This document shows, piece by piece, positions 24,382 to 35,139 of a stretch of DNA of 56,808 nucleotides; within the stretch, counting starts at the first letter, position 1; each line of letters begins with the position of its first letter. Position numbers and translations under genes: made by a program. This DNA is from Xenoacremonium recifei (lineage: Eukaryota > Ascomycota > Sordariomycetes > Hypocreales > Nectriaceae), in the NCBI GenBank assembly GCA_012184525.1, contig WOFQ01000099.1:1-56808 (forward strand), written 5' to 3'. The notes under the pieces were generated by a model. It saw only the letters and a program-made list of their open reading frames with translations. It was not told the DNA's origin and did not search any database.

Positions 24382-24655
24382 ATCGCAGGCGGTACACCAG
24401 GTTTGGCCTTGAAAGGTGTTGACCTCGAGTGTGAGAGTCGCAAAGCTCCATAGTGTGTTGCGTATAGAATATGACCCCCAACCTCGACCCCCAAAATCCA
24501 TCAGAAAGCATGGGTCCAGCTGGACCTAACCTTGACACCTTCGGCGCACTTCCTGACGAAAATCCACGCTTCCAAATCCCGACGCTATCAGCGAATCGGC
24601 TACAGCTGACCCGAGGCCAGCCAATTCGAAGCAGCTTTTTTCTCGTCTGACTGCA

Positions 24656-24721
24656 TCCAATCCAATGGGCGCATGAGTCTCGTGATAGACGGACGCTCTT
24701 CAACCGCTAGGCCATGTTGGA
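24656..24721 (-). pseudogene. Degenerate tRNA-Glu-like sequence
   Basis: On minus, the sequence opens TCCAACATGGCCTAGCGGTT and continues with GTCCGTCTATCACGAGAC, close to the 5' half and anticodon arm of eukaryotic tRNA-Glu (TCCAACATGG plus an A-box-like TAGYGGTTA). The 3' half is not a proper T arm, although TTGGA near its end echoes the acceptor strand. The anticodon position reads ATC, which is not a Glu anticodon. It is therefore not a working tRNA; it could be a decayed tRNA or the tRNA-derived head of a short interspersed element. The call rests on visual similarity only. Confidence 0.35.
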
Positions 24722-24743
24722 GAAGCCTCAGCCGGGCGAGTCA

Positions 24744-24769
24744 TATATGCACCACCAGTGGTGCATATA
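24744..24769. repeat. 12-bp-arm palindrome (first copy)
   Basis: TATATGCACCAC and GTGGTGCATATA are perfect inverted arms around a 2-nt centre (CA). A near copy sits at 25131-25155 and a third half-copy (GCACCACCAGTAAGC) near 24788. The pair brackets an AT-rich block of about 400 bp, as might be seen at the ends of a small non-autonomous element. Confidence 0.75.
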
Positions 24770-24939
24770 AAGCAACGTGACTCTGCGCACCACCAGTAAG
24801 CTATAGGCATAGGTGCCCTGAAGCTGCGGTCTAAAGTGCACTGAAAAATATTCTCCTAGTGCGCTGAATAGCCATCTCTGGGCGCGCCCTAAAGAGCATA
24901 TTTTAGGTGTCCCGATAAAGTATAATTAGAGCACTTCTA

Positions 24940-25085
24940 GATTACAGGTTTAGGGCACTTTAGGGTACAGGTTCAGGGGCACTTCAGGGTACAAGTTCAG
25001 GGCACTTCAGGGTACAGATTTAGGGCACTTCGGGCTGCAGCTCCAGGGCATATAGGCCTATAGTTCTAGGGTATTCAGGCCTTCA
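24940..25085. repeat. Degenerate minisatellite, ~23-bp unit, about six to seven copies
   Basis: Successive units of 23 (once 24) nt follow the pattern ACAG-GTTTAGGGCACTTTAGGGT and decay to the right into GCAGCTCCAGGGCAT and ATAGTTCTAGGGTAT. Several units contain TTAGGG or TCAGGG. Copies differ mainly by transitions, which fits age or repeat-induced mutation. The array lies between the two palindromes of the island. Confidence 0.75.
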
Positions 25086-25130
25086 GCCTGCTGTAATAGA
25101 GGGGCTAAATAAGCTTATATAATGCAATAT

Positions 25131-25155
25131 TATATGCGCCACCAGTGGTGCATAC
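25131..25155. repeat. Imperfect palindrome (second copy)
   Basis: This is a near copy of the palindrome at 24744-24769, reading TATATGCGCCACCAGTGGTG then CATAC. One arm position has changed from A to G, giving a G:T pair in a hairpin. The spacing and shared sequence suggest the two belong to one repeat element. Confidence 0.7.
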
Positions 25156-26090
25156 GGGGTGAAGCTGGAGACGAGGAATAGCCTTTGTAATGAATGATTC
25201 GGAGAGGATAGGTTGAGCCAAAGGGTCTGAGAGAAGTCTTTCGGGCTGTATGGTAAGTATGATGACTGCAGGCAAGGAAGAGGATTGGGGCTTTCAACCG
25301 GGTGAAGTACCTCAGCGGCTGCCAGTCTCTTCTTACCTGGAGAGTTGACATCTACAAGATCCCCCAAAGCTTCATTAAGAGGAATGAGAATTGGTCAGGG
25401 CTATATGGATGTTGCTGCACTATTGTCCCCCACTCAAGGATTGATTGCAGCTTACCAGGAAGCAACTCTACCGACTTCGCTCTCGTTACGGAGTATCTCC
25501 AATGACAATACTCCGTTCCTTAACTTAGACCCCGACTCTGGAGCAGAAAAACGCCCCGCGTGAGTGATTCCCGCCGAGCCCCCAAGATTCCCCCACACAA
25601 GCCCCATCCATATCCCCGGCCTTCGCCTGCGCAACCTGCCCGCAGCCGAGATACATACAGTAGCCGACAAAGAAGAGCCTCCCCGGTGCTTGTCTAATAA
25701 GCGATTCACGTTGGTATTGGAGTCTGTCGGCCTACACTTCGGTCCGCAATCTTACTGTGTCGGTTCGGCTCTCGTGTCGTGATATCTCGTGCTTGGAAGA
25801 CGTTAAGAAAACAGCCGGCAATGAATGGTATTATGTGTAATTGGAGGATATACGAGAACGTCTTCCTACGATAGCAAGTATCATCTTTCACATGGAACGC
25901 ATCGGGGTTACAATCATTATTCACGCAGGATTCAGTAAGGTTCCTCGACAGACAGTCTGTGCTTGGCTCAAATTCATCTTTTATCGTTTCGCCCATGGGC
26001 TGGCTATCTCCATGGTAGTTAAAGCCGCAAAAGCAAACGTCAAATCCGAGACTCCAATCCACATGCCTATTTTTCCATTCCTGACGCAGT
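25156..26090. other. Spacer between the repeat island and RPS4
   Basis: About 930 bp have no supported gene. The right part (about 25800-26090) should be the 3' untranslated region of ribosomal protein S4. Short frames on both strands at 25.3-25.7 kb lack recognisable motifs and splice structure. Confidence 0.5.
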
Positions 26091-27155
26091 TTAGTGAGAG
26101 AGGGCGTAGGCGCGTCGGCGGTCACGCTCCTCGGCAATGGAGAGCTTGACACCCTTGCCCTTGGGCAGGGAGATCCAGGGCTTGTCCTGGCCAATGACGA
26201 AAACGTTGCTCTCACGGGTAGCGAAGCTGTTGTCAATGGCATCCTTGATGTGGACAATGTTGAAGCCACCATCGTGACGCTCACGGTGGGTGATGACACC
26301 AACACGGCCCATGTTACGACCACCAGTGACCATGGCGACGGCGCCAGTGTCGAACTTGATGAAGTCGGTGATCTTGCCAGTGGCGAGGTCAATCTTGACA
26401 GTGTCGTTGACCTTGATCAGAGGGTCGGGGTAGCGGATGCTAGAAAGTAAAGGTCAGCACCAGGGTATACAGGGGAGAACATACAGCCGTCAAATAAAGC
26501 TCCAATGTCCTCGGGTTTTTGAGGTGACTCGAATCGACCAAAGCTTGATCCAACGGCTGAATGATGTCTGACAGAACTCACGTTCTCGCATCGTGCGTGA
26601 CCAAGAATGGGATTCCACCACGGCCGAGCTGAACTCGCTTGACCTTGCCCAACTTGTACTCGGCCTCCTCGGCCTGGATTCGGTGGACGGTGAATCGGCC
26701 CTTGGTGTCGTAGACGAGGCGGAAGTTCTCGCCGGTCTTCTCGATGGTGATGACGTCCATGAAGCCAGTGGGGTAGGTGATGTCGGTTCGGACCTTGTTG
26801 TCGACCTTGATGAGGCGCTGCATCAAGATGGACTTGGTCTCGCGGTAGTTGAGGGCATACTTGAGTCGGTTTCGGATGAAGACGATCAGGGGCATGCAGT
26901 CTCGGAGCTTGTGAGGACCGGCAGAGGGCTTGGGAGCGTAGGTGCCGGACAGCTTGTCAAGCAGCCAGTGCGAGGGGGCGCTGAGGCGCTTCTGGTGCTT
27001 CTTGCTATGAGGAAGTTAGAGATGCATTCTTTTTTTTCGGCGGCGACGACGACGGTCGAGGAAACGAGTCCCAGGAGCTCTGCGCACGCGATTGCTCATG
27101 TGTACATGGCTCTGAGACTCATTCGGGTCGCGGGCACTCACATTCCACGGGCCAT
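26091..27155 (-). CDS. RPS4: 40S ribosomal protein S4 (eS4), three exons
   Basis: Exons: 27155-27142, 27004-26582 and 26439-26091, with introns of 137 nt (donor GTGAGT, branch TCTAAC) and 142 nt (donor GTGAGT). The spliced frame is 261 residues, the usual eS4 length. It begins MARGIKKHQKRLSAP and contains SHWLLDKLSGTYAP, RLKYALNYRETKSIL, DVITIEKTGENFRL, the KOW-type stretch MVTGGRNMGRVGVI, and ends AEERDRRRAYALSH. eS4 is a universal component of the small ribosomal subunit in eukaryotes. A 14-nt first exon followed by an intron right after the start is typical of fungal ribosomal protein genes. I looked for box C/D snoRNA signals in both introns on the gene strand and saw none. Confidence 0.97.
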
Positions 27156-27964
27156 TTTGTCGACGGGCTGGTTTGTCGGCGGTGGTGAAGATGGACGAGG
27201 GGCCTGCTTGTCGAGGAACGAGTTGCGACGAGATGCACCACACTTTTTTTTTCGTGAGCGCTAACGCGCGGTGGGGTTTCAAGCCCTACCTACGCCCTGA
27301 CCACCACGCAGAATTTTGACGGACTCGTGTGAGATCACGTGTCTAGTCACATGATAGACCGGTATCCACTCCGACGAGGCGAGGAGAATGTAAGTGAGGA
27401 AACGCAATGGCAGGGCTTACTTGAAGCATGTGGCTGTTCCGATTTCTCGCCTTTTTATTTTTATTTTTAAACATTATATATTAATCATTGTATACTATCT
27501 ATTGCCATAAGTTAAAGGTTTCGTTTCATCTTGGAGGGCAACCAATTGATCTGATGAAGCTCTCCGCTTACATCTCATATTCAGAAGCCCAGATTGGCCC
27601 TCTAAGGATACCCAGAGAGTAGTCTGTCTCTTGAAGAGGCACCAACGAAAAGAACAAACGAAGACCCTCTAGATTCCTTCAAATATCCCTCCAATCATTT
27701 GATTGTCAATCTCCCGTGTCCGAACCTGATATATGCCGAAAGCAAGTTTGTCGGTACGCCGAGAGGAGGAAGAAAAACTTGAAGGAAACTGAGACACAAG
27801 ACAAACATAGCAGAAGCGTGAGCGTGAGCAAAGAAAATCAGATAACAATATTACTATCAAGAACTCCATTGATGTCTACATATAGAGACATCACCCTTTA
27901 AGGGTCCCAGGGTATACCACTTAACGCCAGTATTCCGTTACCAACACTTGGCTTCAGACCCTAT
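27156..27964. other. RPS4 promoter and 3' region of the telobox gene
   Basis: About 810 bp lie between the RPS4 start and the stop of the next minus-strand gene. It contains a CACGTG E-box at 27336-27341, about 180 bp upstream of the RPS4 ATG, which could be a regulatory site, and a T/A-rich tract at about 27451-27500. No gene was recognised. Confidence 0.5.
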
Positions 27965-29764
27965 CTAATCATTAATATCATGCGATTCTGTTCGACCATT
28001 AAACTCATTTGGAGCTTCGTTTGGGTACGTTGTATTCAGGATATGCCCATCCCGAAAATTGAGGTTCGGAAGTAAGTCTCCGCCCCAAGATCTATTGGGA
28101 TTGGCCTGGGGAGGTGGCGTGTTAAGGAGTAATAGCCTGGAGAGATCCATCCCGCCCGCCGTTGGTTGTGCGATTGAGGATTCTTCCACCTCTTGCAGTG
28201 ATGTTGGGAGGTTTGGGCGTTCAAAAGGACTATTCTCCGTCAGCGGAGCCCACCGAGATATCTCATCAAGTGGTTGAAGGTGGCTGATCTGAGGATTAAG
28301 AGCGGATGGTGGCGCAGGTCCAGGTACCGGTATAGGCACAGGTGTTGATGTGGAAGGTTGTAATGAGTTACTAATAGATGTAGTAATTGACGGCTCCATG
28401 AGGTCATCAACCTTGGGACGATTGCGGATCGTGATGGTGCCGTTCTCTATCTTCTTGAAGACCTCGGGGTACTTGTTCCGTATTCTGTCTCGGAGATCTG
28501 TCGGGTGACGCTCAGAGAAGTTGTATCTCGGATCGGCCTTTATTTTCGTCCAGGATGGGCCGTAAAGAGCCAATCCCTCCATGATTTGTTCATCGTCTTG
28601 TTGCGTAAAAGGTACCCGTTCTCGCCGCGATGACTTCTTGAAGGAGAAGTTGACACCATCTTGAACCATCTCATTGATTCTCTCGCGATGCACCATGGTG
28701 CGCTTCCGCCTTTTGGGCTCTTTGTATTCTAACGGTGGCTGTGTCGCATCGGCCTCATTCGTCGGGTCGACCTGCAAGGCTACCGTACTGCCAGCTTTGT
28801 TGCTAGTAGGGATCCCGAGCTTTATCCTTACATCTTGGGGCCAACAAGTTCTGAAGCGGTCCTTCAGGTCGGCAGCAGAGCGGCCACCAAAGTCAAAAGC
28901 GGCGTCTTCCACAATGGCTGTCCACTTTCCGAGGCCATGCTTCGAGACACCGGTAAGCAGATCTCGCGTCTCATGTTCTTCCCACTTCCTCCTCGGTCTT
29001 TTGGGGGGTCTCCTTGTTTTGTGGTCCGATTTCCCGGGCGCAGAGTGTGATTCTTCAGGCCTGGGCTGGTCAGACGGGCCAGCGGGAAGATCGGGTAAAT
29101 ATGTGAACTGAGCTCGAGAGGGTTCCGTCAAGGTGTTCGATGTCATGGGAGGTAAGATGTCCATAGGCTCTGGCGGACAGTGAAGGCCATTGATAATGGG
29201 CGGCACCCCTAGTGCCGCTATTGCCTGTTGGCTCGGTATTGGCTTTTGCTGAACCGGTTGAGGAAGTCCAAGCAGTGGTCTCCTTGGGAGGCTTTCCTCC
29301 ACAATCCCCGGGTAGCCAAAGAATGCATCACGGCCACCAGCGGGAGGCTCCACCGTGGCTGGCACTGGTACAGGACCTGGTAGTGTGGCAGCAGGATACG
29401 CTACAGCAGGGTGCACTGGAGGGACTGCGCTTGCAAAAGGATCACTTTCTTGCCTCCGACCGAGAAAGGTGAAGTCGTCCGGGCAGTATAACCCTTGCTG
29501 GACAGCCGGAGCAACAGCCGGAGCACCAGCCGGAGCAGCATCATTGTGGTCCCCTGAAACGGGGTCGTATCTGCCCCGAAAGGCCGTGTACGACTCGAAG
29601 TTTTCATTCGGCCTGTCTGGCTCGGCGCGTTCGGGAATCGGAGGCTCAGGAGCGGAGGACTGGTTCGATGGGAGGTCGCTGTGCGGTATCTGCGGTGTCT
29701 GCGAGGTGGTGTTGAGCAGGTGTATTAGGCTCGGGGCAATCGTCGCCGGTGTGGGTTGCTCCAT
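27965..29764 (-). CDS. Double Myb/telobox protein, Teb1/Tay1-like (telomere-repeat binding candidate)
   Basis: A single exon starting at ATG 29764 (GTCATGG context) gives 599 residues; an in-frame ATG at 29845 would add 27. Two Myb/SANT repeats are visible. The first, at about 250-312, has KWEEHETRDLLTGVSKHGLG, KWTAIV and the telobox-like DLKDRFRTCWP. The second, at about 380-445, has FTQQDDEQIMEGLALYG, SWTKIKADPRY and DLRDRIRNKYPE. The spacing of Trp-based helices followed by DLKDRFR/DLRDRIR is the hallmark of the fungal Teb1 (fission yeast) and Tay1 (Yarrowia) proteins, which bind TTAGGG-type duplex repeats and also act at promoters. Between the repeats is a basic PKRRKRTM stretch, a likely nuclear signal. 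The N-terminal ~240 and C-terminal ~150 residues are Pro-rich and disordered. A TRF/Taz1-like gene lies two genes away. A role as a general transcription factor is equally compatible. Confidence 0.8.
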   Translation of the reverse strand: MEQPTPATIAPSLIHLLNTTSQTPQIPHSDLPSNQSSAPEPPIPERAEPDRPNENFESYTAFRGRYDPVSGDHNDAAPAGAPAVAPAVQQGLYCPDDFTFLGRRQESDPFASAVPPVHPAVAYPAATLPGPVPVPATVEPPAGGRDAFFGYPGIVEESLPRRPLLGLPQPVQQKPIPSQQAIAALGVPPIINGLHCPPEPMDILPPMTSNTLTEPSRAQFTYLPDLPAGPSDQPRPEESHSAPGKSDHKTRRPPKRPRRKWEEHETRDLLTGVSKHGLGKWTAIVEDAAFDFGGRSAADLKDRFRTCWPQDVRIKLGIPTSNKAGSTVALQVDPTNEADATQPPLEYKEPKRRKRTMVHRERINEMVQDGVNFSFKKSSRRERVPFTQQDDEQIMEGLALYGPSWTKIKADPRYNFSERHPTDLRDRIRNKYPEVFKKIENGTITIRNRPKVDDLMEPSITTSISNSLQPSTSTPVPIPVPGPAPPSALNPQISHLQPLDEISRWAPLTENSPFERPNLPTSLQEVEESSIAQPTAGGMDLSRLLLLNTPPPQANPNRSWGGDLLPNLNFRDGHILNTTYPNEAPNEFNGRTESHDIND

Positions 29765-30459
29765 GACGGACCAAAATCCCGTAGCCCGTGCATCGGAACC
29801 ATGTGCGATGTACGTGACGGGGTACGTATCATGGGCGTCAACCATGCGTGTGTGCGAGATAGTGCAAGCTCTAGAGGCGCGGGAAGTATGGCGAGACAAA
29901 GGGCGTTCGAACTTGGAGGAAAGCCCGGTTGGGTAAGTCAGTCGTGGGTCGTTTGCAGCTTCATCGTCGCTCAGACAATCGCCGTGGGAAAGGGCGGTTT
30001 ATGTAGGGAGACACTTCATTGTGTCGCCCTCCACAGTCATGAGCAGGCCAGATGGTTTAGGTTGGGGAAAGTCGCGAGCGGGCGGCGCCAGCACGTGAAA
30101 GTTCCCGCAGAAAGACCAAGTTAGACGCGCTTGCCGAGCTCCACCCGCATTGTTCCACTAGCGCCACGCAGGCACATTACCCAAAGCAGCGCGGGGTGTT
30201 TTCCTTCGGTCCTTAAGCTTCAATCATTCATCAGCTGCCTTACAAGCTCTGTTGTTGAAGATTGCGAACGTTGCAAGTTCCGCCTGCTGATTCCAAAGCC
30301 GTTTCTATCTGCCAGGCAGCGCCCTTGGAAGCTTCAATCCGCTGGTCCCGCCTGGACTAGCCAACCTCCGTCACATCAGCCCTTCGGCACCTGAGTTCGG
30401 TTGTCTTTGCGTTCCGCACTTGGGCAACTGGTTCGCTTTCGATATCAAGTCTTTCCATC
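29765..30459. promoter_or_regulatory. Divergent promoter region (telobox gene / DUF7704 gene)
   Basis: These 695 bp separate two genes transcribed in opposite directions, so both promoters must lie here. No individual TATA box or operator was identified with confidence. The left 80 bp are open in frame with the telobox gene and could encode an N-terminal extension. Confidence 0.5.
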
Positions 30460-30972
30460 ATGGCCAATCAACTTCCCACTATCCCGCGGGTCATTTTCAC
30501 CATCATTGAGCCCATCTCTTTGTACATACGTTCCCCTAAACTATCTCTTGTCAGCCGGTGCACCGGCAAACACTGACACAAAAATAGGGTTGGCGGATTC
30601 CTAGGGACGTTTTGCGATGCTGCCTGGTTCATGTCCGAGCAGGTGCCGCAGAAGACACCTGTCATTGCCTCGGACAACAGTAACGTCATCACTTGGCAGT
30701 TGGGGAATCTCTACCTACTGCTAGCTTTCGTTGGCCTGGCGGTGCTTTCCACAACCTCAGAAGTTCGGGTGGTGCGAAGCTACCTCATCGCTCTATGGCT
30801 TGGAGACATCGGGCATGTTGGGATCAGCTGTTACGGACTCGGAAGGGACAGGGCCTTTGATCCACTGACGTGGAATGCCATGGCCTGGGGCAATATTGCG
30901 GCTACGGTTGGTTATATCCTTTTTCGCTCACATTTACATTTACAGAATCAAGACATCACTGATGAAGTATAG
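30460..30972 (+). CDS. DUF7704-type small integral membrane protein, two exons
   Basis: Exon 1 is 30460-30521 and exon 2 is 30588-30972, separated by a 66-nt intron (donor GTACAT, branch CTGAC, acceptor ATAG). Phase 2 is kept and the product has 148 residues. It starts MANQLPTIPRVIFTIIEPIS and continues VGGFLGTFCDAAWF. Hydrophobic segments lie near residues 12-32, 66-84 (LGNLYLLLAFVGLAVLS), 92-110 and 124-140 (AWGNIAATVGYILF), so about four membrane helices. The pattern of IEP followed by helices with GNLYLL, YLIALWLGDIGHV and WNAMAWGN fits the fungal DUF7704 family, which has no known function. It sits between the two putative telomere-binding genes but shows no functional link to them. Confidence 0.8.
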
Positions 30973-31633
30973 GTGTTTCTGTTCTTAGCGCGATCCATCT
31001 ATCTTCTCGGCTGGTTTGGGCCAGATCGGATGCCCACCGTTGCGGCTAAGAAGAGCCAGTGACTTACATAGGTACCTCCATACTATGTTTCTCCACGGCA
31101 GTTCGGGTTTCTGCGAGAATGAGGTTGATGATGCCGTGATCAAAACCATTTTCCATTCCCATTACCGACTCAACACTTTTATTTCGTTGAGTTGGATGAT
31201 TCGCTAGGTGGTTTGGGAGTTGCCGCAAACATAGCACGCCACAAGGAGGAACCAAGAAGAAAAAAGACGAAGAAGACAGATCATCACAGTCCCGATTTTT
31301 GAAGCGTATATTGCCAGTGGTGAACGAATCTGACGGAGGCGGTGCTCCGCCCTATCGTCAGACCCGAGACAGCATCATCCCTGAATGGCCTAAGGCAGGG
31401 CAGCCAATCAGATCAGCCAGCCCCAGGTCGCAAAATCCCAAACCAAAACATCTGCGCACGGGCCATTCTAGGGTTAGGGTCGTGGGTTATAACCCCAAAG
31501 CGTGAGGTACAACAACAAGACATGTGAACGCGCTTGCATCTTACACCCCACCCCAACTCGTCCTCTACTGGACGCCTACTGGACGCCCGCATTCCCACAG
31601 AATCTGGAAGCTTCATCTTGATCCATCATCATC
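30973..31633. other. Intergenic spacer upstream of the TRF-like gene
   Basis: About 660 bp should contain the 3' end of the DUF7704 gene and the promoter and leader of the TRF-like gene. A TCATCATCATCATGG run immediately precedes the start codon. No extra gene was supported. Confidence 0.5.
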
Positions 31634-33957
31634 ATGGAGACCCGTCTACGGAGCAGACGTGCGCAGGTTGATCCTTCGCCGTCGCAGAGTCCAGAGCCTG
31701 AGCCTGGGAGAGCCACGCGCAGCAGAAGCCGGCCTCAAGCAGGCACTCCAGAAGGGAGCCAACGCTCTGCTCGACAAAGCGTCTCGGCGCAGACTCCCTT
31801 CAACGCAGTTCTTCCTCGCAAGGGTCTCGCTGCCGACCCGATCCCCCGTCGGGGCGCGCCGCGATACTCTGGTGTCGCCCCGAGCATCGCCAGCATCGCG
31901 ACCTCTTTGCCCCGGAACGAGGACGTCACCGACTTCGGAGATGACGACAGTCGCTACTCTCAGGAATTTGTACCGCAAAGCGAGCCTTCTGTTAGAGATG
32001 TTGCTGCCCTGGAAGCTGCCGAGGAAGCTCTTCAGGCCCAGGCCCAGGCCCAGGCCCAGGACCATCAGCCAACCTCGCAGGAGGAGCCTGTTCCACCACC
32101 TCATGAAATGTACGCTGTTCACGACGAGGATTTGAGGGCTCGAGTCGAAATGGAAGTCCCGCTCGACGAAAAGTCCAGGCGAGAAATCATGATCTTGTCT
32201 CTCCCAGATCTCGCTAAAGCGGCCGACGGCCTGTTCGAGCTCATTAAAACACGTGGCTTCAACTACGACAGTCCAGTCTTTAGAGCCCTGTTCCGGATCA
32301 AGAACAATACCTTGTCTGCAGTACGAGAGATTTTCCAGGATGAAGAAAACGGACCGTTTCTAGACTGGAATATGGTCGTCGGCGAAGAGACCACTGAAGA
32401 ACAAGCAGGCCTCGCCATCTCTACAATTATCCAGGCCAACATCGCCACTGCGCTCGTGGAGATTTGCTACGTCCAGGCAGGCGTGCAGCTTGACGCCAAC
32501 CCATTGTTTGGCAACCTCTACAACTTGTTTCCAAACTTCTTCGCCATTGCGGACGACCTCTTGGTAGACCCAGAACTTACATTGGAAATCCGCACGGTCT
32601 ACTTGATCGAGGCAACCATACTTCTGGGATTGAAGGAGAAGACGGACTTCTACAAATACATTGCCCAGACCTTCTGCGAACCAAAGAAGGCGAAATTCTT
32701 TCACCGATTTAGCCACGGCCCATTCAAACCGCTGTGGAATGGCCCCCATGTGGACGAGCACGATGTACTGAGTAGCAAACGCATCGTGGACATCATCTCG
32801 GGGCTCACCAACGATAGGCAGACCTTATTTGGCCTCCTCGAACTACGGCCGAAATACTCCTTTCTGAAGCTTCTTGAGGACCTCAAGACGTGGTTCCTCA
32901 GGATGTACACTGCTGTGAGGGATCTTACAGATGGCCGACCGGTGGCAGAGCCGGGACTCTTCGTCGAAGACGGAGAGGATTTCAGAGAGAGCCAGACGGA
33001 CATGGGAGACTCGCAGACTGATATTTCAGAGTCCCAGCCCATCGTTCGACTTGGTGACAACATGTGCGTAGTCTTTCGACAATACCTTTCTCTTTTACGC
33101 TATACTAATATTGTTCTCCTAGGCCAAGCCTATTCCAAGGCGAAGCTTCGATCCTCGCTCTCCATCGCGCGGCCAGAAGCTACACTCCCACGCCGCCATC
33201 CAACCAAGAGCAGAGTGAAGCTCCTCAAGACTACCCAGACCAGTCCAACGGCGAGCTGCTAGACGAAACTCCTCCGCCTAGCCGGACCGTCCAGGCCAAT
33301 GGGCGCCTGAGTCAAGTCGCGAGGGGGAAGAGGCCGGCTGAGCCCGAGAGCGCAGCTGAGGAAGAGGAGGAGGAAGAGGAAGAGGAGGATGAGTTCGAGA
33401 CTGATATACGTCCCGTCGATGAAGGCAAGCGAGCAGCCATCGCCTCCAGCATGCCACCCCCCAAGCGCTCCAAGATGGGCCCCCCTGAGATCCCTCACCG
33501 CCAACCTCTCCCCTCCAGCGCCGCCTCGTCGCGCTCTCCTCCCCCCTCCCAAGACCGAATCACCGCCCTCCGCACCGCCAAAGGCGCCATCGCCCACCGC
33601 CACCGCCTCGCCTCCATCGCCACCCCCCCGAGCTTCAAACAGCGCCACACATGGTCCGACGCCGACGCCATGACGCTCCAGGCCCTAATCCGCGAGAACC
33701 ACGCCAGCTGGGCTGCCATAGAGCTGCAGAACGAGCGCTTCGAGCACCCGCGCAACCAGCAGGCCTACCGCGACAAGGCCCGCAACATGAAGGTCGATTA
33801 TCTCATGACGGACGCCATCTTGCCGCCGTGCTTTGATCTTGTCGCGCTGGGGAAGAAGGAGGTTGATCGGTTGGTTAGCTTGGGCAAGAATCCGTGGCGG
33901 AAGGAGAAGGATGTGGATATTGATGGGAATGCTATTGGGACGGAGTTTCGACGATAG
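31634..33957 (+). CDS. TRF/Taz1-like telomere repeat-binding protein, two exons
   Basis: Exon 1 is 31634-33063 and exon 2 is 33123-33957, with a 59-nt intron (donor GTGCGT, branch ACTAAT, acceptor CTAG) and 754 residues. The N-terminal ~170 residues are Arg/Ser/Gln-rich, including a QAQAQAQAQ run. Residues ~180-435 form an all-helical block (SLPDLAKAADGLFELIKTRG, SAVREIFQD, ANIATALVEICYVQAG, LYNLFPNFFAIADD) of the type called the TRF homology dimerisation domain. An acidic Glu run follows at ~555-567 with a basic cluster nearby (PPKRSKM). A single Myb-like domain closes the protein at ~650-705 (RHTWSDADAMTLQALIRENH, SWAAI) and ends in YRDKARNMKVDYL, very like the DKARN-K-xYL signature of fungal TRF/Taz1 Mybs. 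Such proteins bind duplex telomeric DNA as dimers and control telomere length and shelterin assembly. The DNA-recognition helix carries AYRDKARN in place of the more usual LKDKxRN. Confidence 0.82.
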
Positions 33958-35139
33958 GATCGGAGATGATGTCCCGGTTGGGCGTTCTTTGTCTTGGAGG
34001 ATTCTTGGGAGGTAGTTATTGTGGGATTGCTTTCGTCTGTGAGATTCAGTGCCGTTGGGTTTCCTGGGACTATAATTCGATTGTTCGGCTCAGGGGCGGA
34101 AAAGGGTTGGGGAACGGTAGGACTTAAACTAAATAACTATAACACAGCGACTTCGCTACTATGAATAGCGGTAATAATACTTCTTATGTTGTAATTATTT
34201 GCCCCCTAGAGAATCAATCCTTTGCTCTGAAGAGCATGCAAAATGTGTATCCATAAGCAGCATATTTCACGTCGATCGAGGCACCATGTTGCCAAAATAG
34301 AATTGGAATAGAAAAAGCCCCCCCTATCAAACACTACTCTACAGCTCACGGATACATAGCCATACTGCCACGGCATTCTTCCCTTCATCAGTCTTCTTTT
34401 TTGTTTTCTCCTTCCCGTTCCACCTCCGCCGAGTTGCTTCGCCCGCAGATAAGGGGTCCAGTAGCAATTTTTGTGTGGCGGCCATTCATCTCGTCTTCCA
34501 TCGATCCCTCGTCGAGAGGAAAGTAGCAAGACTCTGTCTCGCCATCAGAACATATAAGAAAATTGAAATGAGGAGATAGCGCAAAAGGATCGTGTGGTGA
34601 ATACCCAGTCTCAGTTCTCTTCTTTTGTTGCAAGGGCCGCTGACAAAAACGCCGCTCCTCCGGACCAGATTTGCTTCGATATGAGAAATGGAAAAAGTCG
34701 TGAGTCGAGTGCAGTGATGTCGAAGAAGAAAGTTCAGCCAGTCAGAAACATGGCAAATGTCGTTTTGAGAGCTGCGAAGAGGGTGATCGTCCTTGGGGAT
34801 CTTCCGCCTCGCAGCGGAACGAAAAAGCCAAAGTATTGGTTTCTGAGAGCGAGTCCTTTCTCCTGAAAAATATCGAAGTGGATTGAACATAAACATAGAA
34901 AAATAAGAAAGAAGAAGAAAACGAAAATAAAAAGACACAAAGGGGTATGCTGCAAGACTTTCAAAAATAAACGACATGAGAAGTTGGTCCAAACAAACAG
35001 TCAAGGAAAACGTCCGATGCTGCAAGTATTCGTTTCATGATGGATATCAATCGAAGCGGATATGCTTCAAAAGCAATGCGATAGGATTCCCATCCAACCC
35101 TGCAGATGGAATTCGATAGTCGTCCTTGCCGGTGGTCAT
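33958..35139. other. Convergent 3' region
   Basis: About 1.2 kb separate the convergent stop codons of the TRF-like and septin-like genes. It is A/T- and purine-rich at 34860-34940 (AGAAAGAAGAAGAAAACG). A long minus-strand frame at about 34486-35025 has no coding character and overlaps the probable untranslated regions. Confidence 0.5.

Noticed and set aside
25706..26392. Long minus-strand frame overlapping the last RPS4 exon
   Set aside because: It is an out-of-frame shadow of the conserved RPS4 coding sequence.
26440..27141. snoRNA hosted in the RPS4 introns
   Set aside because: No box C (RTGATGA) and box D (CTGA) pair on the gene strand in either intron; the only ATGATG-like string is on the opposite strand.
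34486..35025. 179-codon minus-strand frame between the TRF-like and septin genes
   Set aside because: Composition is that of T-rich non-coding DNA (FYFRFLLLSYF and the like), with no motif, and it overlaps expected 3' untranslated regions.
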